A DNA stretch of 64,000 bases from Cupriavidus basilensis (GTDB lineage Bacteria > Pseudomonadota > Gammaproteobacteria > Burkholderiales > Burkholderiaceae), in contig NZ_CP010536.1 in the NCBI RefSeq assembly GCF_000832305.1, positions 4,340,001 to 4,404,000 on the forward strand, in the 5' to 3' direction. This document shows positions 9,292-18,979 of the stretch, in pieces. Numbering within the stretch: the first letter of the stretch is position 1; each line of letters begins with the position of its first letter. The position numbers and the translations under genes were made by a program. The notes beneath the pieces were generated by a model, which saw only the letters and a list, made by a program, of their open reading frames with translations, searched no databases and was not told where the DNA came from.

Positions 9292-12200
9292 TTAGCCGAT
9301 CGTCATCAAACTCGCATTGCCACCCGCTGCCGCCGTATTGACGGACAGCGAACGCTCGATCAACAAACGCTCGATGGCGATATTCGGTTCACCATGTGCC
9401 AGGCCTTGCACCGAAATGATCGGGCCGGGGCGCGTGGCCAGCTGTTCGCATACCGCGCGCAGCTGGTCGGAATCGCCATGGTGGAGAACCGCGTCGAAGC
9501 CGGTATCGCCGGCCGACCAGTCGGCCACCAGGCGGACGCGCGATTGTACTGCCTTGGGCAGGCGCGCAAACAGGGCCCGGGCCATGGGGCTTTCAACCCA
9601 CACCGCCTGGCTGCCAGCCGCCAGTACCGCCGCCAGTTGCACAGCCAGGTCGGTCTCCTGCTGGGCCAGGCACAGCACGGCGGCGCGCGGCAGCAGCGTG
9701 TAGGTGTTGCGCTCGCCGGTGGGGCCGGGCAGCGTGACCGACAGGCCGGCCGCCGAGGCCGCGGCAAAGCGCTCGCACGCCGCCACCAGCCCGGGCAGCG
9801 CCGCGCTCTCGCGCTGCGCCCATTCCTTGAGCGTAGCCAGTGTCTCGGTCAGCGTGCGGCGCACCGGGCCGGTCTCGTCGGCGCCGCCGACGGTGTCGGA
9901 GGCGCGCACCACGCGGGCCACGGCGTCCAGCGGGCAGACCGACAACAGACGGTGCAGGTACAGCGGGCCGCCCGCCTTGGGGCCGGTGCCGGACAGGCCT
10001 TCGCCGCCGAAGGGCTGCACGCCCACCACCGCGCCCACGATATTGCGGTTGACGTAGAGGTTGCCCACTTCCGCGCGCTCGACGATGTGCTCGATGGTCT
10101 CGTCGATACGGGTGTGAATGCCCATGGTCAGGCCGTAGCCGGTGCCGTTGATCTGCGCAAGCAGCGTGTCAAGGCCGGCTCGCGGGTAGCGCACCACATG
10201 CAGCACGGGGCCAAAGACTTCGCGCTGCAGTTCTTCGATGCTGTCGAGTTCGATCAGCGTTGGCGACACAAACGTGCCATTGCGGCAGGCCGCGCTGAGC
10301 GCGCCGTTCGGGTCGGCCTGGTGGACGCGGCGGCCCTTGGCGCGCATGGCGTCGATATGGCGCACGATGTTGCCGCGCGCCTCTTCGTCGATGACCGGGC
10401 CGACATCGGTGGACAAACGGTCCGGGTTGCCCATGGTGAGCTCATCCATCGCGCCCTTGAGCATTTCCAGCACGCGGTCGGCCACTTCTTCCTGCAGGCA
10501 CAGCACGCGCAGCGCGGAACAGCGCTGGCCGGCCGAGTCGAAGGCGGAGTTGACCACATCGCCAACCACCTGCTCGGCCAGCGCGGAGGAGTCCACGATC
10601 ATCGCGTTCTGGCCGCCGGTCTCGGCGATCAGCGGCACCGGGCGGCCAGCCGCGTCCAGCCGGCCGGCCACGCTGCGTTGCAGCAGGCGCGCCACTTCGG
10701 TGGAGCCGGTGAACATCACGCCCTTGACGCGAGCGTCGCCGACCAGCGCGGCGCCCACGGTTTCGCCCCGGCCCGGCAACAACTGCACGGCGCCAGCCGG
10801 CACCCCAGCCTCGCGCAGCAAGCGCACCGCCTGGGCGGCGATCAGCGGGGTCTGCTCGGCGGGCTTGGCCAGCACGGTGTTGCCGGCAGCCAGCGCGGCC
10901 GCGACCTGGCCGGTGAAGATGGCCAGCGGGAAATTCCACGGGCTGATGCAGACCACCGGCCCGAGCGGACGATGGGTGTCGCTGGAGAAGGTCTCACGCA
11001 CTTGCGCGGCGTAATAGCGCAGAAAGTCCACGGCCTCGCGCACTTCGGCGATGGCATTGGAGAAGGTCTTGCCGGCCTCGCGCACGATGATGCCCATCAG
11101 GGACTGCATCTGCGCTTCCATCAGTTCCGCGGCGCGCTCCAGCGCGGCGGCGCGCACGTCGGCCGGGGTCGCCTGCCAGATCGGCGCGGCGTTGACGGCG
11201 GCCTGCAGCGCGGCTTCCACCTCGGCCATGCTGGCCTCGGTGACATGGCCGACCACGTCGCGCTGGTCGGACGGGTTGCGCACGGGTGCCGGCTGATTGA
11301 CGTCCTCGCCCGCGGCGGCTTCCGTGCCCAGCAGCGGCACAGCGCTGACCGCCTCGCTCGTGCCGGCCAGTAGCGCGGACGACAGCGAGGCCAGGCGATG
11401 CTCGTTGGACAGGTCGATGCCGGCAGAATTGGCGCGCGACTCGCCGTAAAGGGTGCGTGGCTGCGCAATGCGCGGATGCGGCAGGCCAAGCGCGCCCTCA
11501 TCGGCGTGCATCTGCTCGACCACGGCCACCGGGTCGGCCACCAGTTCGTCCAGCGAGATGGTGTCGTCGGCGATGCGGTTGACGAAGGACGTGTTGGCGC
11601 CGTTTTCCAGCAGGCGGCGCACCAGGTAGGCCAGCAGCGTCTCATGCGTGCCGACCGGCGCGTAGATCCGGCACGGGCGGTTGAACTTGCCATCAGCCAG
11701 CGGGCCGACCACCTGGTCGTACAGCGGCTCGCCCATGCCGTGCAGGCACTGGAACTCATACTGGCCAGGGTAGTAGTTGTGACCGGCGATCTGATAGATG
11801 GCCGCCAGCGTGTGGGCGTTGTGGGTAGCGAACTGCGGGTAGATCACGTCCGGCACCGACAGCAGCTTGCGCGCGCAGGCTACGTAGGACACGTCGGTAT
11901 AGACCTTGCGCGTGTAGACCGGATAGCCCTCCAGCCCGTCCACCTGGGCGCGCTTGATCTCGCTATCCCAGTACGCGCCCTTGACCAGGCGGATCATCAG
12001 GCGGTGGCGGCTGCGGCGAGCCAGGTCGATCAGGTAGTCGATCACGAACGGGCAGCGCTTCTGGTAGCCCTGCACCACGAAGCCGATGCCGTTCCAGCCG
12101 GCCAGCTCGGGCTCGAAGCACAGGCGCTCCAGCAGGTCGAGCGAGATTTCCAGGCGGTCGGCTTCCTCGGCGTCGATATTGATGCCGATGTCGTACTGCC

Positions 12201-13293
12201 GAGCCAGCAAGGTCAGCGACTTGAGGCGGCCGTACAGCTCGCCGATGACGCGCTCATGCTGCGCGCGGCTATAGCGCGGATGCAGCGCCGAGAGTTTGAT
12301 CGAGATGCCGGGGCCTTCATAGATGCCGCGCCCGCGCGAAGCCTGGCCGATGGCATTGATGGCCTGCTCGTAGGAGGCCAGGTAGCGTTGCGCGTCGGCC
12401 TCGGTCATGGCCGCTTCGCCCAGCATGTCGTAGGAGTAGCGGAAGCCCTCGGCCTCGTACTTGCGCGCGTTGGCCAGCGCCTCGGAAATGGTCTCGCCGG
12501 TGACGAACTGCTCGCCCATCAGGCGCATCGCCATGTCCACGCCCTTGCGGATCAGCGGCTCGCCGCCCTTGCCGATGATGCGGGTCAGCGCCTTGGACAG
12601 GCCGGCTTCGGTATGCGTAGCCACCAGCTTGCCCGTAAACAGCAGGCCCCAGGTGGCGGCATTGACGAACACCGACGGGCTCTGGCCCAGGTGCGACTGC
12701 CAGTTGGCGCCGCTGATCTTGTCGCGGATCAGCGCGTCGCGGGTGGCCTTGTCGGGAATGCGCAGCAGCGCCTCGGCCAGGCACATCAGCGCCACGCCTT
12801 CCTGCGAGGACAACGAGAACTCCTGGATCAGGCCCTGCACCAGCCCTTCGCGGCCGGTGCCGACCTTGCGCTCACGCAATCGCGTGGCCAGGGTCCGGGC
12901 CATGGCAAGTGCGGCTTCGGCCTGCTGATGTGGCAGGCGAGCCTGCTCAAGCAGCACCGGCACGCACTCGGACTCCGGGCGGCGATAAGCGGCTGTGATG
13001 GCGGCGCGCAGCACCGATTGCGGCTGCACGCTCTGCGCAAACTCGAGGAAAGGCTGTATCGCGCCATCGCTAGCCGCACCGTCAAAGGCGTCGGCGCCGT
13101 CCGCCGCACCCTCGCTCCCCGTACCGGCGGCGCTGGTCTCATGCGGGATGTTGCCCCGTTCGACTTGCTCCAGATACGTGAAGATCGCCTGCTTGATCAG
13201 CCAGTGCGGCGTGCGGTCGATCGACTGCGCAACGCGCTTGAGGCGCTCGCGGGAGGCGTCGTCGAGTTTGACGCCGAGGGTGGTGGTGGCCAT
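9292..13293 (-). CDS. putA: Trifunctional PutA: proline dehydrogenase, P5C dehydrogenase, put repressor
   Basis: 1333 residues. Residues 1-45 (MATTTLGVKLDDASRERLKR onward) are a ribbon-helix-helix DNA-binding domain like that of E. coli PutA. The FAD-dependent proline dehydrogenase barrel follows, with RLVKGAYWDSEIKRAQ near residue 440. The aldehyde dehydrogenase domain has the catalytic glutamate in AETGGQN (about 889) and cysteine in GQRCSALRV (about 924). The C-terminal domain is the one found in long PutAs. It converts proline to glutamate at the membrane and represses transcription when proline is absent. The start at 13293 matches family N-termini. GTTGCA operators lie upstream. Confidence 0.97.
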   Translation of the reverse strand: MATTTLGVKLDDASRERLKRVAQSIDRTPHWLIKQAIFTYLEQVERGNIPHETSAAGTGSEGAADGADAFDGAASDGAIQPFLEFAQSVQPQSVLRAAITAAYRRPESECVPVLLEQARLPHQQAEAALAMARTLATRLRERKVGTGREGLVQGLIQEFSLSSQEGVALMCLAEALLRIPDKATRDALIRDKISGANWQSHLGQSPSVFVNAATWGLLFTGKLVATHTEAGLSKALTRIIGKGGEPLIRKGVDMAMRLMGEQFVTGETISEALANARKYEAEGFRYSYDMLGEAAMTEADAQRYLASYEQAINAIGQASRGRGIYEGPGISIKLSALHPRYSRAQHERVIGELYGRLKSLTLLARQYDIGINIDAEEADRLEISLDLLERLCFEPELAGWNGIGFVVQGYQKRCPFVIDYLIDLARRSRHRLMIRLVKGAYWDSEIKRAQVDGLEGYPVYTRKVYTDVSYVACARKLLSVPDVIYPQFATHNAHTLAAIYQIAGHNYYPGQYEFQCLHGMGEPLYDQVVGPLADGKFNRPCRIYAPVGTHETLLAYLVRRLLENGANTSFVNRIADDTISLDELVADPVAVVEQMHADEGALGLPHPRIAQPRTLYGESRANSAGIDLSNEHRLASLSSALLAGTSEAVSAVPLLGTEAAAGEDVNQPAPVRNPSDQRDVVGHVTEASMAEVEAALQAAVNAAPIWQATPADVRAAALERAAELMEAQMQSLMGIIVREAGKTFSNAIAEVREAVDFLRYYAAQVRETFSSDTHRPLGPVVCISPWNFPLAIFTGQVAAALAAGNTVLAKPAEQTPLIAAQAVRLLREAGVPAGAVQLLPGRGETVGAALVGDARVKGVMFTGSTEVARLLQRSVAGRLDAAGRPVPLIAETGGQNAMIVDSSALAEQVVGDVVNSAFDSAGQRCSALRVLCLQEEVADRVLEMLKGAMDELTMGNPDRLSTDVGPVIDEEARGNIVRHIDAMRAKGRRVHQADPNGALSAACRNGTFVSPTLIELDSIEELQREVFGPVLHVVRYPRAGLDTLLAQINGTGYGLTMGIHTRIDETIEHIVERAEVGNLYVNRNIVGAVVGVQPFGGEGLSGTGPKAGGPLYLHRLLSVCPLDAVARVVRASDTVGGADETGPVRRTLTETLATLKEWAQRESAALPGLVAACERFAAASAAGLSVTLPGPTGERNTYTLLPRAAVLCLAQQETDLAVQLAAVLAAGSQAVWVESPMARALFARLPKAVQSRVRLVADWSAGDTGFDAVLHHGDSDQLRAVCEQLATRPGPIISVQGLAHGEPNIAIERLLIERSLSVNTAAAGGNASLMTIG

Positions 13294-13383
13294 GCGCTTG
13301 ATTCTCCGTAAGATGCGGATGCCGGCTTCCTGACTGCGGGGAAACCGGCAGATTGGCGCGATCATACTCCCGGGCAAACCAAA

Positions 13384-13433
13384 GGTGCAACTAGGTATAA
13401 CCACTCAGACACATCAGAAAAAGTGGTTGCACC
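13384..13433. promoter_or_regulatory. Candidate PutA operators (inverted GTTGCA sites)
   Basis: TGCAAC (13386-13391) and GTTGCA (13426-13431) lie in an inverted repeat GGTGCAAC/GTTGCACC about 95-140 bases upstream of putA. GTTGCA is the established consensus of E. coli PutA. The PutA here has the matching DNA-binding domain, so autoregulation is likely. Activity at these sites is inference. Confidence 0.65.
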
Positions 13434-13496
13434 GTACCTTGCGCTGCGCTGCCCCTGGCGCAACCGGACCCCACTCGGGTTCCGCTCGGGTTCCGC

Positions 13497-15800
13497 TCAG
13501 ATACGCAAAGGATCGATCTCCAACTGCCAGCGCACGCCCTTGGCATCGCCCAGCGCCTCGCCGAAAGTTTGCACCCACTCGCTGATAAATCTTTGCAGTG
13601 CAATGCGCGAGGTACTTTCCACCAGCATTTGCGCGCGCTCCCGGTTAGCCACCCGCACCATCGACATCGGCACCGGGTCATGGAGTTGCACCTCCGGCGC
13701 CATCCGGCACGTATCGGCCCGATTCCGCGCGCTCTGGAGGAAGGCCAGCGCACGCTCCAGTTCGGCATGGTCGGCCGTGACGAGCACCTGGTAGGCAAAC
13801 GGGGGCAACCCGGCCTGGCGGCGCTCGCGCAACTGGGTAGCCGCGAATCCATCATAGTCATGGCGTACCAATGCCTGCAATGCCGATGCATCGGGATAGC
13901 GGGTCTGGATCAGCACCTCGCCCGCCAGCCCTGCCCGCCCGGCCCGTCCGGCCACCTGCATCAGGGAGGCAAACAGATGCTCGGCCGCGCGAAAGTCGTG
14001 GCTGAACATGGCGGCGTCCGGATGGACGATGCCGACCAGGGTCACGCGTTGGAAGTCGTGTCCCTTGGCCACCATCTGCGTACCGACCAGGATGTCGACC
14101 TCGCCTGCGTGGACCTCATCGAACATGGCCTGCGCGCTGCCCTTGCGGCGCGTGGAGTCGGCATCGATGCGGGCGATGCGCGCTTGCGGGAAGCGTGCTG
14201 CCAAGGCCTCCTCGATGCGCTGGGTGCCTCGGCCAAGCGGTGCAACATCCACATTTCCACAATCCGGGCAATGGTGCGGCACCGGGGATTCCAGCCCGCA
14301 ATGGTGGCAGCGCAGGCGGCGCTCCGGCCGGTGCAGCACCATATAGGCCGAGCAGCGCGGGCATCCGGAGAGCCAGCCGCAGCTATCGCAGGCCAGCACC
14401 GGGGCGTAGCCGCGCCGGTTCAGGAACAGCAGGCTCTGCTCGCCACGCTGCAGGCGGGCCTCGATGGCGTTGAGCAACGGCACCGACAGCCCTTCGTAGA
14501 GGGCACGCTGGCGCTGGCGTTCCTGGTTGATATCGATCAGCCGCACCGTGGGCAGCGTGGCATCGGTCTGGGCCCGCTCACGCAACACCAGCTTGCGGTA
14601 GGTGCCCTGCTCCGCACGCCACCAGGACTCCATGGACGGCGTGGCGGAGCCCAGCACCACAGCCGCGCCGAGCTGCTTGGCCCGCCATACGGCCAGGTCG
14701 CGCGCGGAGTAGCGCAGGCCTTCCTGCTGCTTGTAGGATGTGTCGTGCTCCTCGTCGACCACGATCAGCGCCAGGTGTGGCAGCGAGGCCAGCACGGCCA
14801 GCCGCGTGCCCAGCACGATGCGGGCCTCGCCGCGATGCGCGGCCAGCCATTGCAGCGTGCGCTCCTGGTCGGCCAGGCCGCTATGCAGCACCGCCAGCGG
14901 CAGATGGGGAAAGCGCGAGGCAATGCGGCCCTGCAGTTGCGGCGTGAGGTTGATTTCAGGCACCAGCATCAGCACCTGCGCCTGCGCATCGCGCGCCAGC
15001 ACGTCGGCCATGGCGTGCAGGTAGACTTCGGTCTTGCCGCTGCCGGTGACGCCGTGGAGCAGGAACGGCGCGAATCCCTTGGCCTGCGCGATGGCTTCCA
15101 CGGCCACGCGCTGCTCCTCGTGCAGTGGCGGCGCGGTCGACGGCTCGGCAGCCGAGGGCGCGCCCAGCAAGGGCTGGTCGGCCCGCCCGGAGATCACCCA
15201 GCCGGCCTCGGTCCACTCCGCCAGGCGCGAGGGCGCCGCGCTGCATAGCACGCGCGCCTCGGCGGCGGATACCGCCCGCCCTTCCCCGGCGGCTGCCACC
15301 AGCGCTTGAGCCAGCGCCAGCACGGTGCGGGCGCGCGGCGGCACCGCCGCCAACAGCGCCTCGCCCTGCCCCGGGGCCGCGCGGTAGTGTTCGCTGCGGG
15401 CACGCAGTGCCAGCCGCGCCCAGCCGTCGGCCTCGCGCAGGGCCGGAGGTAGCGCGGGCAGCATGACTTCGCCAAGGCAGCGGTGGTAATAGCGAGCGGC
15501 AAAGCCCGCCAGCGCAATCCAGTGGGCGCCAAGCGGTGGCAGCCAGTCCAGGCGCTGCGCGACAGAACGCAGCTTGTCCGCAGGTACATCGGAGTGCGTA
15601 CAACGCGATATCGCCACGCCGACCAGCGTACGGCGGCCGAACGGCACCGTGACCAGTTCGCCGGGCTGGACTTCCGGGCCAGCAAGGTAATCGAAGACAT
15701 CGTCAGCCGGCGTATCAAGTGCCACCCGCACGACGGCAAGCGGTGCGCCGTCGATGAGCTCCGCGGCCGGCCCGGCTTGCCCGGGGATCGCCGGTAACAT
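13497..15800 (-). CDS. priA: Primosomal helicase PriA
   Basis: 767 residues. A 3' DNA-binding domain at the N-terminus is followed by a superfamily 2 helicase with Walker A GVTGSGKTEVY (about residue 247), the DEEH box in VVDEEHD (about 347) and a zinc-binding insertion with paired cysteines between about 468 and 515 (CDSC, CPRC, CHHC, CPDC). It restarts collapsed replication forks by loading the replisome. The start at 15800 has GGGAGG 8 bases upstream; an in-frame start at 15872 would add 24 residues unlike the family. It is transcribed in the same direction as putA but about 200 bases apart. Confidence 0.96.
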   Translation of the reverse strand: MLPAIPGQAGPAAELIDGAPLAVVRVALDTPADDVFDYLAGPEVQPGELVTVPFGRRTLVGVAISRCTHSDVPADKLRSVAQRLDWLPPLGAHWIALAGFAARYYHRCLGEVMLPALPPALREADGWARLALRARSEHYRAAPGQGEALLAAVPPRARTVLALAQALVAAAGEGRAVSAAEARVLCSAAPSRLAEWTEAGWVISGRADQPLLGAPSAAEPSTAPPLHEEQRVAVEAIAQAKGFAPFLLHGVTGSGKTEVYLHAMADVLARDAQAQVLMLVPEINLTPQLQGRIASRFPHLPLAVLHSGLADQERTLQWLAAHRGEARIVLGTRLAVLASLPHLALIVVDEEHDTSYKQQEGLRYSARDLAVWRAKQLGAAVVLGSATPSMESWWRAEQGTYRKLVLRERAQTDATLPTVRLIDINQERQRQRALYEGLSVPLLNAIEARLQRGEQSLLFLNRRGYAPVLACDSCGWLSGCPRCSAYMVLHRPERRLRCHHCGLESPVPHHCPDCGNVDVAPLGRGTQRIEEALAARFPQARIARIDADSTRRKGSAQAMFDEVHAGEVDILVGTQMVAKGHDFQRVTLVGIVHPDAAMFSHDFRAAEHLFASLMQVAGRAGRAGLAGEVLIQTRYPDASALQALVRHDYDGFAATQLRERRQAGLPPFAYQVLVTADHAELERALAFLQSARNRADTCRMAPEVQLHDPVPMSMVRVANRERAQMLVESTSRIALQRFISEWVQTFGEALGDAKGVRWQLEIDPLRI

Positions 15801-16006
15801 CACACTGTGCCTCCCAGGCCGATCGCCCAGCGCAGCGGTGGGTACGGTCCAGATTGGGGCAAGCAAGCCCAATGCATGTGCAGACCGAGGCTGAGCCGCT
15901 TTCCAGACAAATTCAGTGTGCGGCGCAACATCAACTTAAAGTAACGCTTCAAATGTGCCCCTAAGTCGATGATAGATGGCTGGTTTTACCGGCCCCGGGC
16001 AGCGCC

Positions 16007-16015
16007 TGTGGATAA
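16007..16015 (+). other. Single perfect DnaA box TGTGGATAA
   Basis: TGTGGATAA is the reverse complement of the consensus TTATCCACA. It is followed by CTTTGTTGAAAAC, but no further perfect boxes are seen nearby, so this is not an origin. It may be a regulatory DnaA site upstream of priA, or chance. Confidence 0.5.
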
Positions 16016-16299
16016 CTTTGTTGAAAACTCGTCCGGCGTTCCCGGCAAGCCCCGTAAAACAAGGCTCCCACGGGCATTCCAGCCTGTGCGTGGCCAGATG
16101 CAATGCCTTGTAAATCAAGGACTTGGCGACATCCCTCAGATGAGTTAGGGACTAACCCGCTCTTGCACTGCGGAAAACCCATTGATGTGCATAAGTCAAG
16201 CCTTGACAAGCGTGAACCGGCACCGAAAGGGCGAAATATTGCAAAATAGTTTACTTGACAGCGCTTCGGGCAAGCCTCCCCCGGCACCCGCCCGTCCGG

Positions 16300-16333
16300 G
16301 TGCGGCGTGCGAGCCCGGCTCGCTGCGCCGCAC
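16300..16333 (-). terminator. GC-rich stem-loop after hemE
   Basis: GTGCGGCG pairs with CGCCGCAC and, inside it, GCGAGC pairs with GCTCGC around CCG, giving about 14 base pairs with small bulges. It lies about 40 bases beyond the hemE stop on the minus strand. It lacks a T-run, so termination would need Rho or the structure may only protect the 3' end. Confidence 0.45.
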
Positions 16334-16374
16334 AGGCGGTACCCCCCGGTGGGAGGGAAGACGTGCACCAGCTG

Positions 16375-17466
16375 TCACCTTGCCGCGGTGCGCAGCTGCC
16401 GGCTGTAGCGATGCACCTCGTCCACCAGCACCGTCACATTCTCGGGCGGGGTGAACTGGGAAATGCCGTGGCCGAGGTTGAAGACGTGTCCGTCGCTGCC
16501 GCCGCCGGCTGCATAACTGTCGAGCACGCCGCGCACCTGTTCGCGAATCGCGGCTTCCGGCGCAAACAGCACATTGGGGTCGATATTGCCCTGCAGCGCC
16601 ACCTTGCCGCCGGTGCGGCGGCGCGCCTGCGTCAAGTTGACCGTCCAGTCCAGACCGAGCGCATCGGCACCGATCTCGGTGAGCGCCTCCAGCCACAATC
16701 CGCCGCCCTTGGTAAACACGATGGCTGGCACCTGCTCGCCGTTATGCTCGCGCTTCAGTCCGGCCAGCACCTTGCGCATATAGGCCAGGGAGAACGTCTG
16801 GTACATGCCGTCGGCCAGCGTGCCGCCCCAGGTGTCGAACAGCATCACGGCTTGTGCACCTGCCTCGATCTGTGCATTCAGGTAGGCCGACACGGCCTGC
16901 GCGTTGATCTCCAGGATGCGGTGCATCAGGTCGGGGCGGCTGTACATCATGGCCTTGACCGTGCGGAAATCGGAAGAGCCGGCGCCCTCGACCATGTAGC
17001 AGGCCAGCGTCCAGGGGCTGCCCGAGAAGCCGATCAGCGGCACGCGCTGGCGGCCGTCCTGCACCAGCGCGCGGCGGATCTCGCTGACCGCGTCGAACAC
17101 GTAAGACAGCGAGGCCATGTCCGGCACCGCCAGCTTCTTGACGTCGCCTTCGGTGCGCAGCGGGTGGGCAAAGCGCGGACCCTCGCCTTGCGCAAACGAC
17201 AGCCCGAGGCCCATGGCATCGGGCACGGTCAGGATGTCGGAGAAGAGAATGGCCGCGTCGAGCGGATAGCGCTCGAGGGGCTGCAGGGTAACTTCCGTGG
17301 CATAGGCCGGGTTCTTGGCCAGGCCGAGGAAGCTGCCGGCGCGAGCGCGCGTGGCGTTGTATTCGGGCAGGTAACGCCCCGCCTGACGCATCAGCCACAG
17401 CGGGGTGTACTCGGTCGGTTGCCGGCGCAGCGCGCGCAGGAAGGTATCGTTCTGCAATGCGGTCAT
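16375..17466 (-). CDS. hemE: Uroporphyrinogen decarboxylase
   Basis: 363 residues starting [13 protein letters not shown], closely matching the E. coli HemE start. [10 protein letters not shown] near the N-terminus and [16 protein letters not shown] are the substrate-binding signatures. It decarboxylates uroporphyrinogen III to coproporphyrinogen III in heme synthesis, in the cytoplasm. Two in-frame ATGs exist: at 17472 the GAGG sequence touches the codon, while at 17466 it is 6 bases away. The second is therefore the likely start. Confidence 0.96.
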   Translation of the reverse strand: MTALQNDTFLRALRRQPTEYTPLWLMRQAGRYLPEYNATRARAGSFLGLAKNPAYATEVTLQPLERYPLDAAILFSDILTVPDAMGLGLSFAQGEGPRFAHPLRTEGDVKKLAVPDMASLSYVFDAVSEIRRALVQDGRQRVPLIGFSGSPWTLACYMVEGAGSSDFRTVKAMMYSRPDLMHRILEINAQAVSAYLNAQIEAGAQAVMLFDTWGGTLADGMYQTFSLAYMRKVLAGLKREHNGEQVPAIVFTKGGGLWLEALTEIGADALGLDWTVNLTQARRRTGGKVALQGNIDPNVLFAPEAAIREQVRGVLDSYAAGGGSDGHVFNLGHGISQFTPPENVTVLVDEVHRYSRQLRTAAR

Positions 17467-17519
17467 GGTCATCCTCGTAAGACCACCATTTTACGGGATG
17501 GCCGGCCCCTGCCGGCAGC

Positions 17520-18476
17520 TTAGATATCCTCCGCCAGTTCCTTGAAGGCCTGCGCGGCGCGGCGCATCCATTCGCGCGCGCGCGGGACATCGGGCTGCAG
17601 CCGTGCAAAGCCGTGCGTCATCCCGCTTGCCTCCAGCGTGATCACCGGCGCGCCGTAGCGCACCAGGTAGTCCGCGTAGGCCAGGCCGTCGTCGCGCAGC
17701 ACGTCGTGTGCGGCAACAATCACCACGCTGGCCGGGGGCAGGTGCTGTGGCGCGGCGCCCATCAGGTGGATGCGCGTGTCTTCGATGGCGGCGCCGGCGG
17801 CAAGGCGCTCGGCGCCGATGAATGCCGTCCAGAACCAGGCCATTTCGTCGCGGGTGAGGCCGGGGCCATCCGCAAAGGCGCGATAGCTTTCGCTGGCCAG
17901 CACCGGCGCGGCCACGGGATAGATCAGCAACTGGGCGTTGACCAGGCCGGGGCGCCCGTGCGCATTGGCCCAGCGCGCGGCCTGCGCGGCCAGGTGCCCG
18001 CCCGCGCTGTCGCCCGCCACGGCCAGGAAGCCCGCATCCAGGCGCAAGCGGTCGCGTTGCTCGGCGAACCACAGCACCGCCTGCAGCGCGTCGTCGCACG
18101 GCGCGGGGAACGGATGCTCGGGCGCCAGCCGGTAGTCCACGCTGGCCACCGCGCAGCCGGTGTCGGCGGCAAGCAGCGCTGCCACGCTGTGATGCGTGTC
18201 CTGCGAACCCACCACCCAGCCGCCGCCATGGAAATAGACAATCAGGCGCGGCTCGGCCACGCCTTCCGGGCGGAACAATCGCACCGCCAGCGTGCGCCCG
18301 GGTAGCACCAGCTCCATGTCGGTGGACGTGATGCCTTCCGGGTCGGGCACGACCGAGGTCGCCGCGATCTCGGCGAAGCGCGCGCGGCGGCCGGCGGCAC
18401 CCGCCGGCACGGGCTGCCCGGCGTAGCGTTCGGAGAGCCGGCGGTAATAGTCGAGAAGCTGGGGATCGATGGCCAT
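17520..18476 (-). CDS. Alpha/beta hydrolase, hormone-sensitive-lipase (family IV) esterase
   Basis: 318 residues with the family IV signature FHGGGWVVG (about residues 80-88, oxyanion hole) and GDSAGG (about 154-159, nucleophile serine). The triad is completed by an aspartate in AHDVLRDDG and a histidine in SGMTHGF. It should hydrolyse short-chain acyl esters in the cytoplasm; no signal peptide is visible. It follows hemE on the same strand but about 50 bases away, with no functional link apparent. Confidence 0.92.
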   Translation of the reverse strand: MAIDPQLLDYYRRLSERYAGQPVPAGAAGRRARFAEIAATSVVPDPEGITSTDMELVLPGRTLAVRLFRPEGVAEPRLIVYFHGGGWVVGSQDTHHSVAALLAADTGCAVASVDYRLAPEHPFPAPCDDALQAVLWFAEQRDRLRLDAGFLAVAGDSAGGHLAAQAARWANAHGRPGLVNAQLLIYPVAAPVLASESYRAFADGPGLTRDEMAWFWTAFIGAERLAAGAAIEDTRIHLMGAAPQHLPPASVVIVAAHDVLRDDGLAYADYLVRYGAPVITLEASGMTHGFARLQPDVPRAREWMRRAAQAFKELAEDI

Positions 18477-18547
18477 GGCTGCTTGGGACTGGATTTAGGG
18501 CGGGATTGAGGACGAGATTCGGGGCTGGCGTGACTAGTTTAGCGGGA

Positions 18548-18979
18548 TCAGGCGGCCTGGCGCATCAGCTCGATCTTGCTGCAGCGGTCCTGCACCGCCA
18601 GCAATCCGGTGGCGGTGGCCCGGGCAAAAGCCTCATCATTGACGATGCCGAGCTGCAGCCAGACGCCGCGGGCGCCGATCGCGATGGCATCCTCGAGCAC
18701 CGGCGGCACATCGGCGGCACGGCGGAAGATATCGACCCAATCAATGCGCAGCCCGGACTTGGCCAAGTCCGCAGCGGCATCGGCCAGGCTGGCGTAGCAG
18801 GTCTCGCCCAGGATGCGCTCGCCCGCGTGGCGCGGATTGACGGGGACAATGCGATAGCCATGGCGCTGCAAGTACGCGGCTACTTCATGGCTGGGCCTGT
18901 CCGGGTGCCCGGACAGGCCGGCCACGGCAACCGTCTTCATTGCCAGCATGCCGCGCATGGCTGTCTGCATCTCGCTCAC
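18548..18979 (-). CDS. CoA-binding domain protein, YccU family
   Basis: 143 residues consisting of one Rossmann-type CoA-binding domain: VAVAGLSGHPDRPSHEVAAY is the dinucleotide-like binding turn, and VPVNPRHAGERILGE follows. Stand-alone CoA-binding proteins of this type resemble the N-terminus of succinyl-CoA synthetase alpha chains, but their function is unknown. The start is GTG at 18979, preceded by AGAAGGA, and it overlaps the stop of the upstream gene (GTGA), which indicates translational coupling. The frame could be extended to 19042, but that lacks support. Confidence 0.88.
   Translation of the reverse strand: MSEMQTAMRGMLAMKTVAVAGLSGHPDRPSHEVAAYLQRHGYRIVPVNPRHAGERILGETCYASLADAAADLAKSGLRIDWVDIFRRAADVPPVLEDAIAIGARGVWLQLGIVNDEAFARATATGLLAVQDRCSKIELMRQAA

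Larger units (their letters stand above)
15801..16374. other. Intergenic region priA-hemE (574 bp) without a supported gene
   Basis: No frame here has a good start, ribosome site or recognisable protein. It holds a perfect DnaA box (16007-16015), a small inverted repeat TCCCT/AGGGA near 16135-16152 and a strong GC-rich hairpin (16300-16333). The priA promoter must lie within it. Confidence 0.6.

Noticed and set aside
9190..11373. Long plus-strand open frame opposite the 3' half of putA
   Set aside because: Antisense to the conserved P5C dehydrogenase region; composition is typical of a GC shadow frame.
11398..13311. Long plus-strand open frame (637 codons) opposite putA
   Set aside because: It lies wholly antisense to a well-supported putA, has low-complexity R/G/H-rich composition and matches no family; it is a shadow of GC-rich coding DNA.
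16007..16015. Replication origin near the DnaA box
   Set aside because: Only one perfect box and no AT-rich unwinding region or dnaA/rpmH genes are present.
15961..16368. 135-codon minus-strand frame between hemE and priA
   Set aside because: No ribosome site; composition is rich in Cys, Arg and Pro without a domain; it covers the hairpin after hemE.
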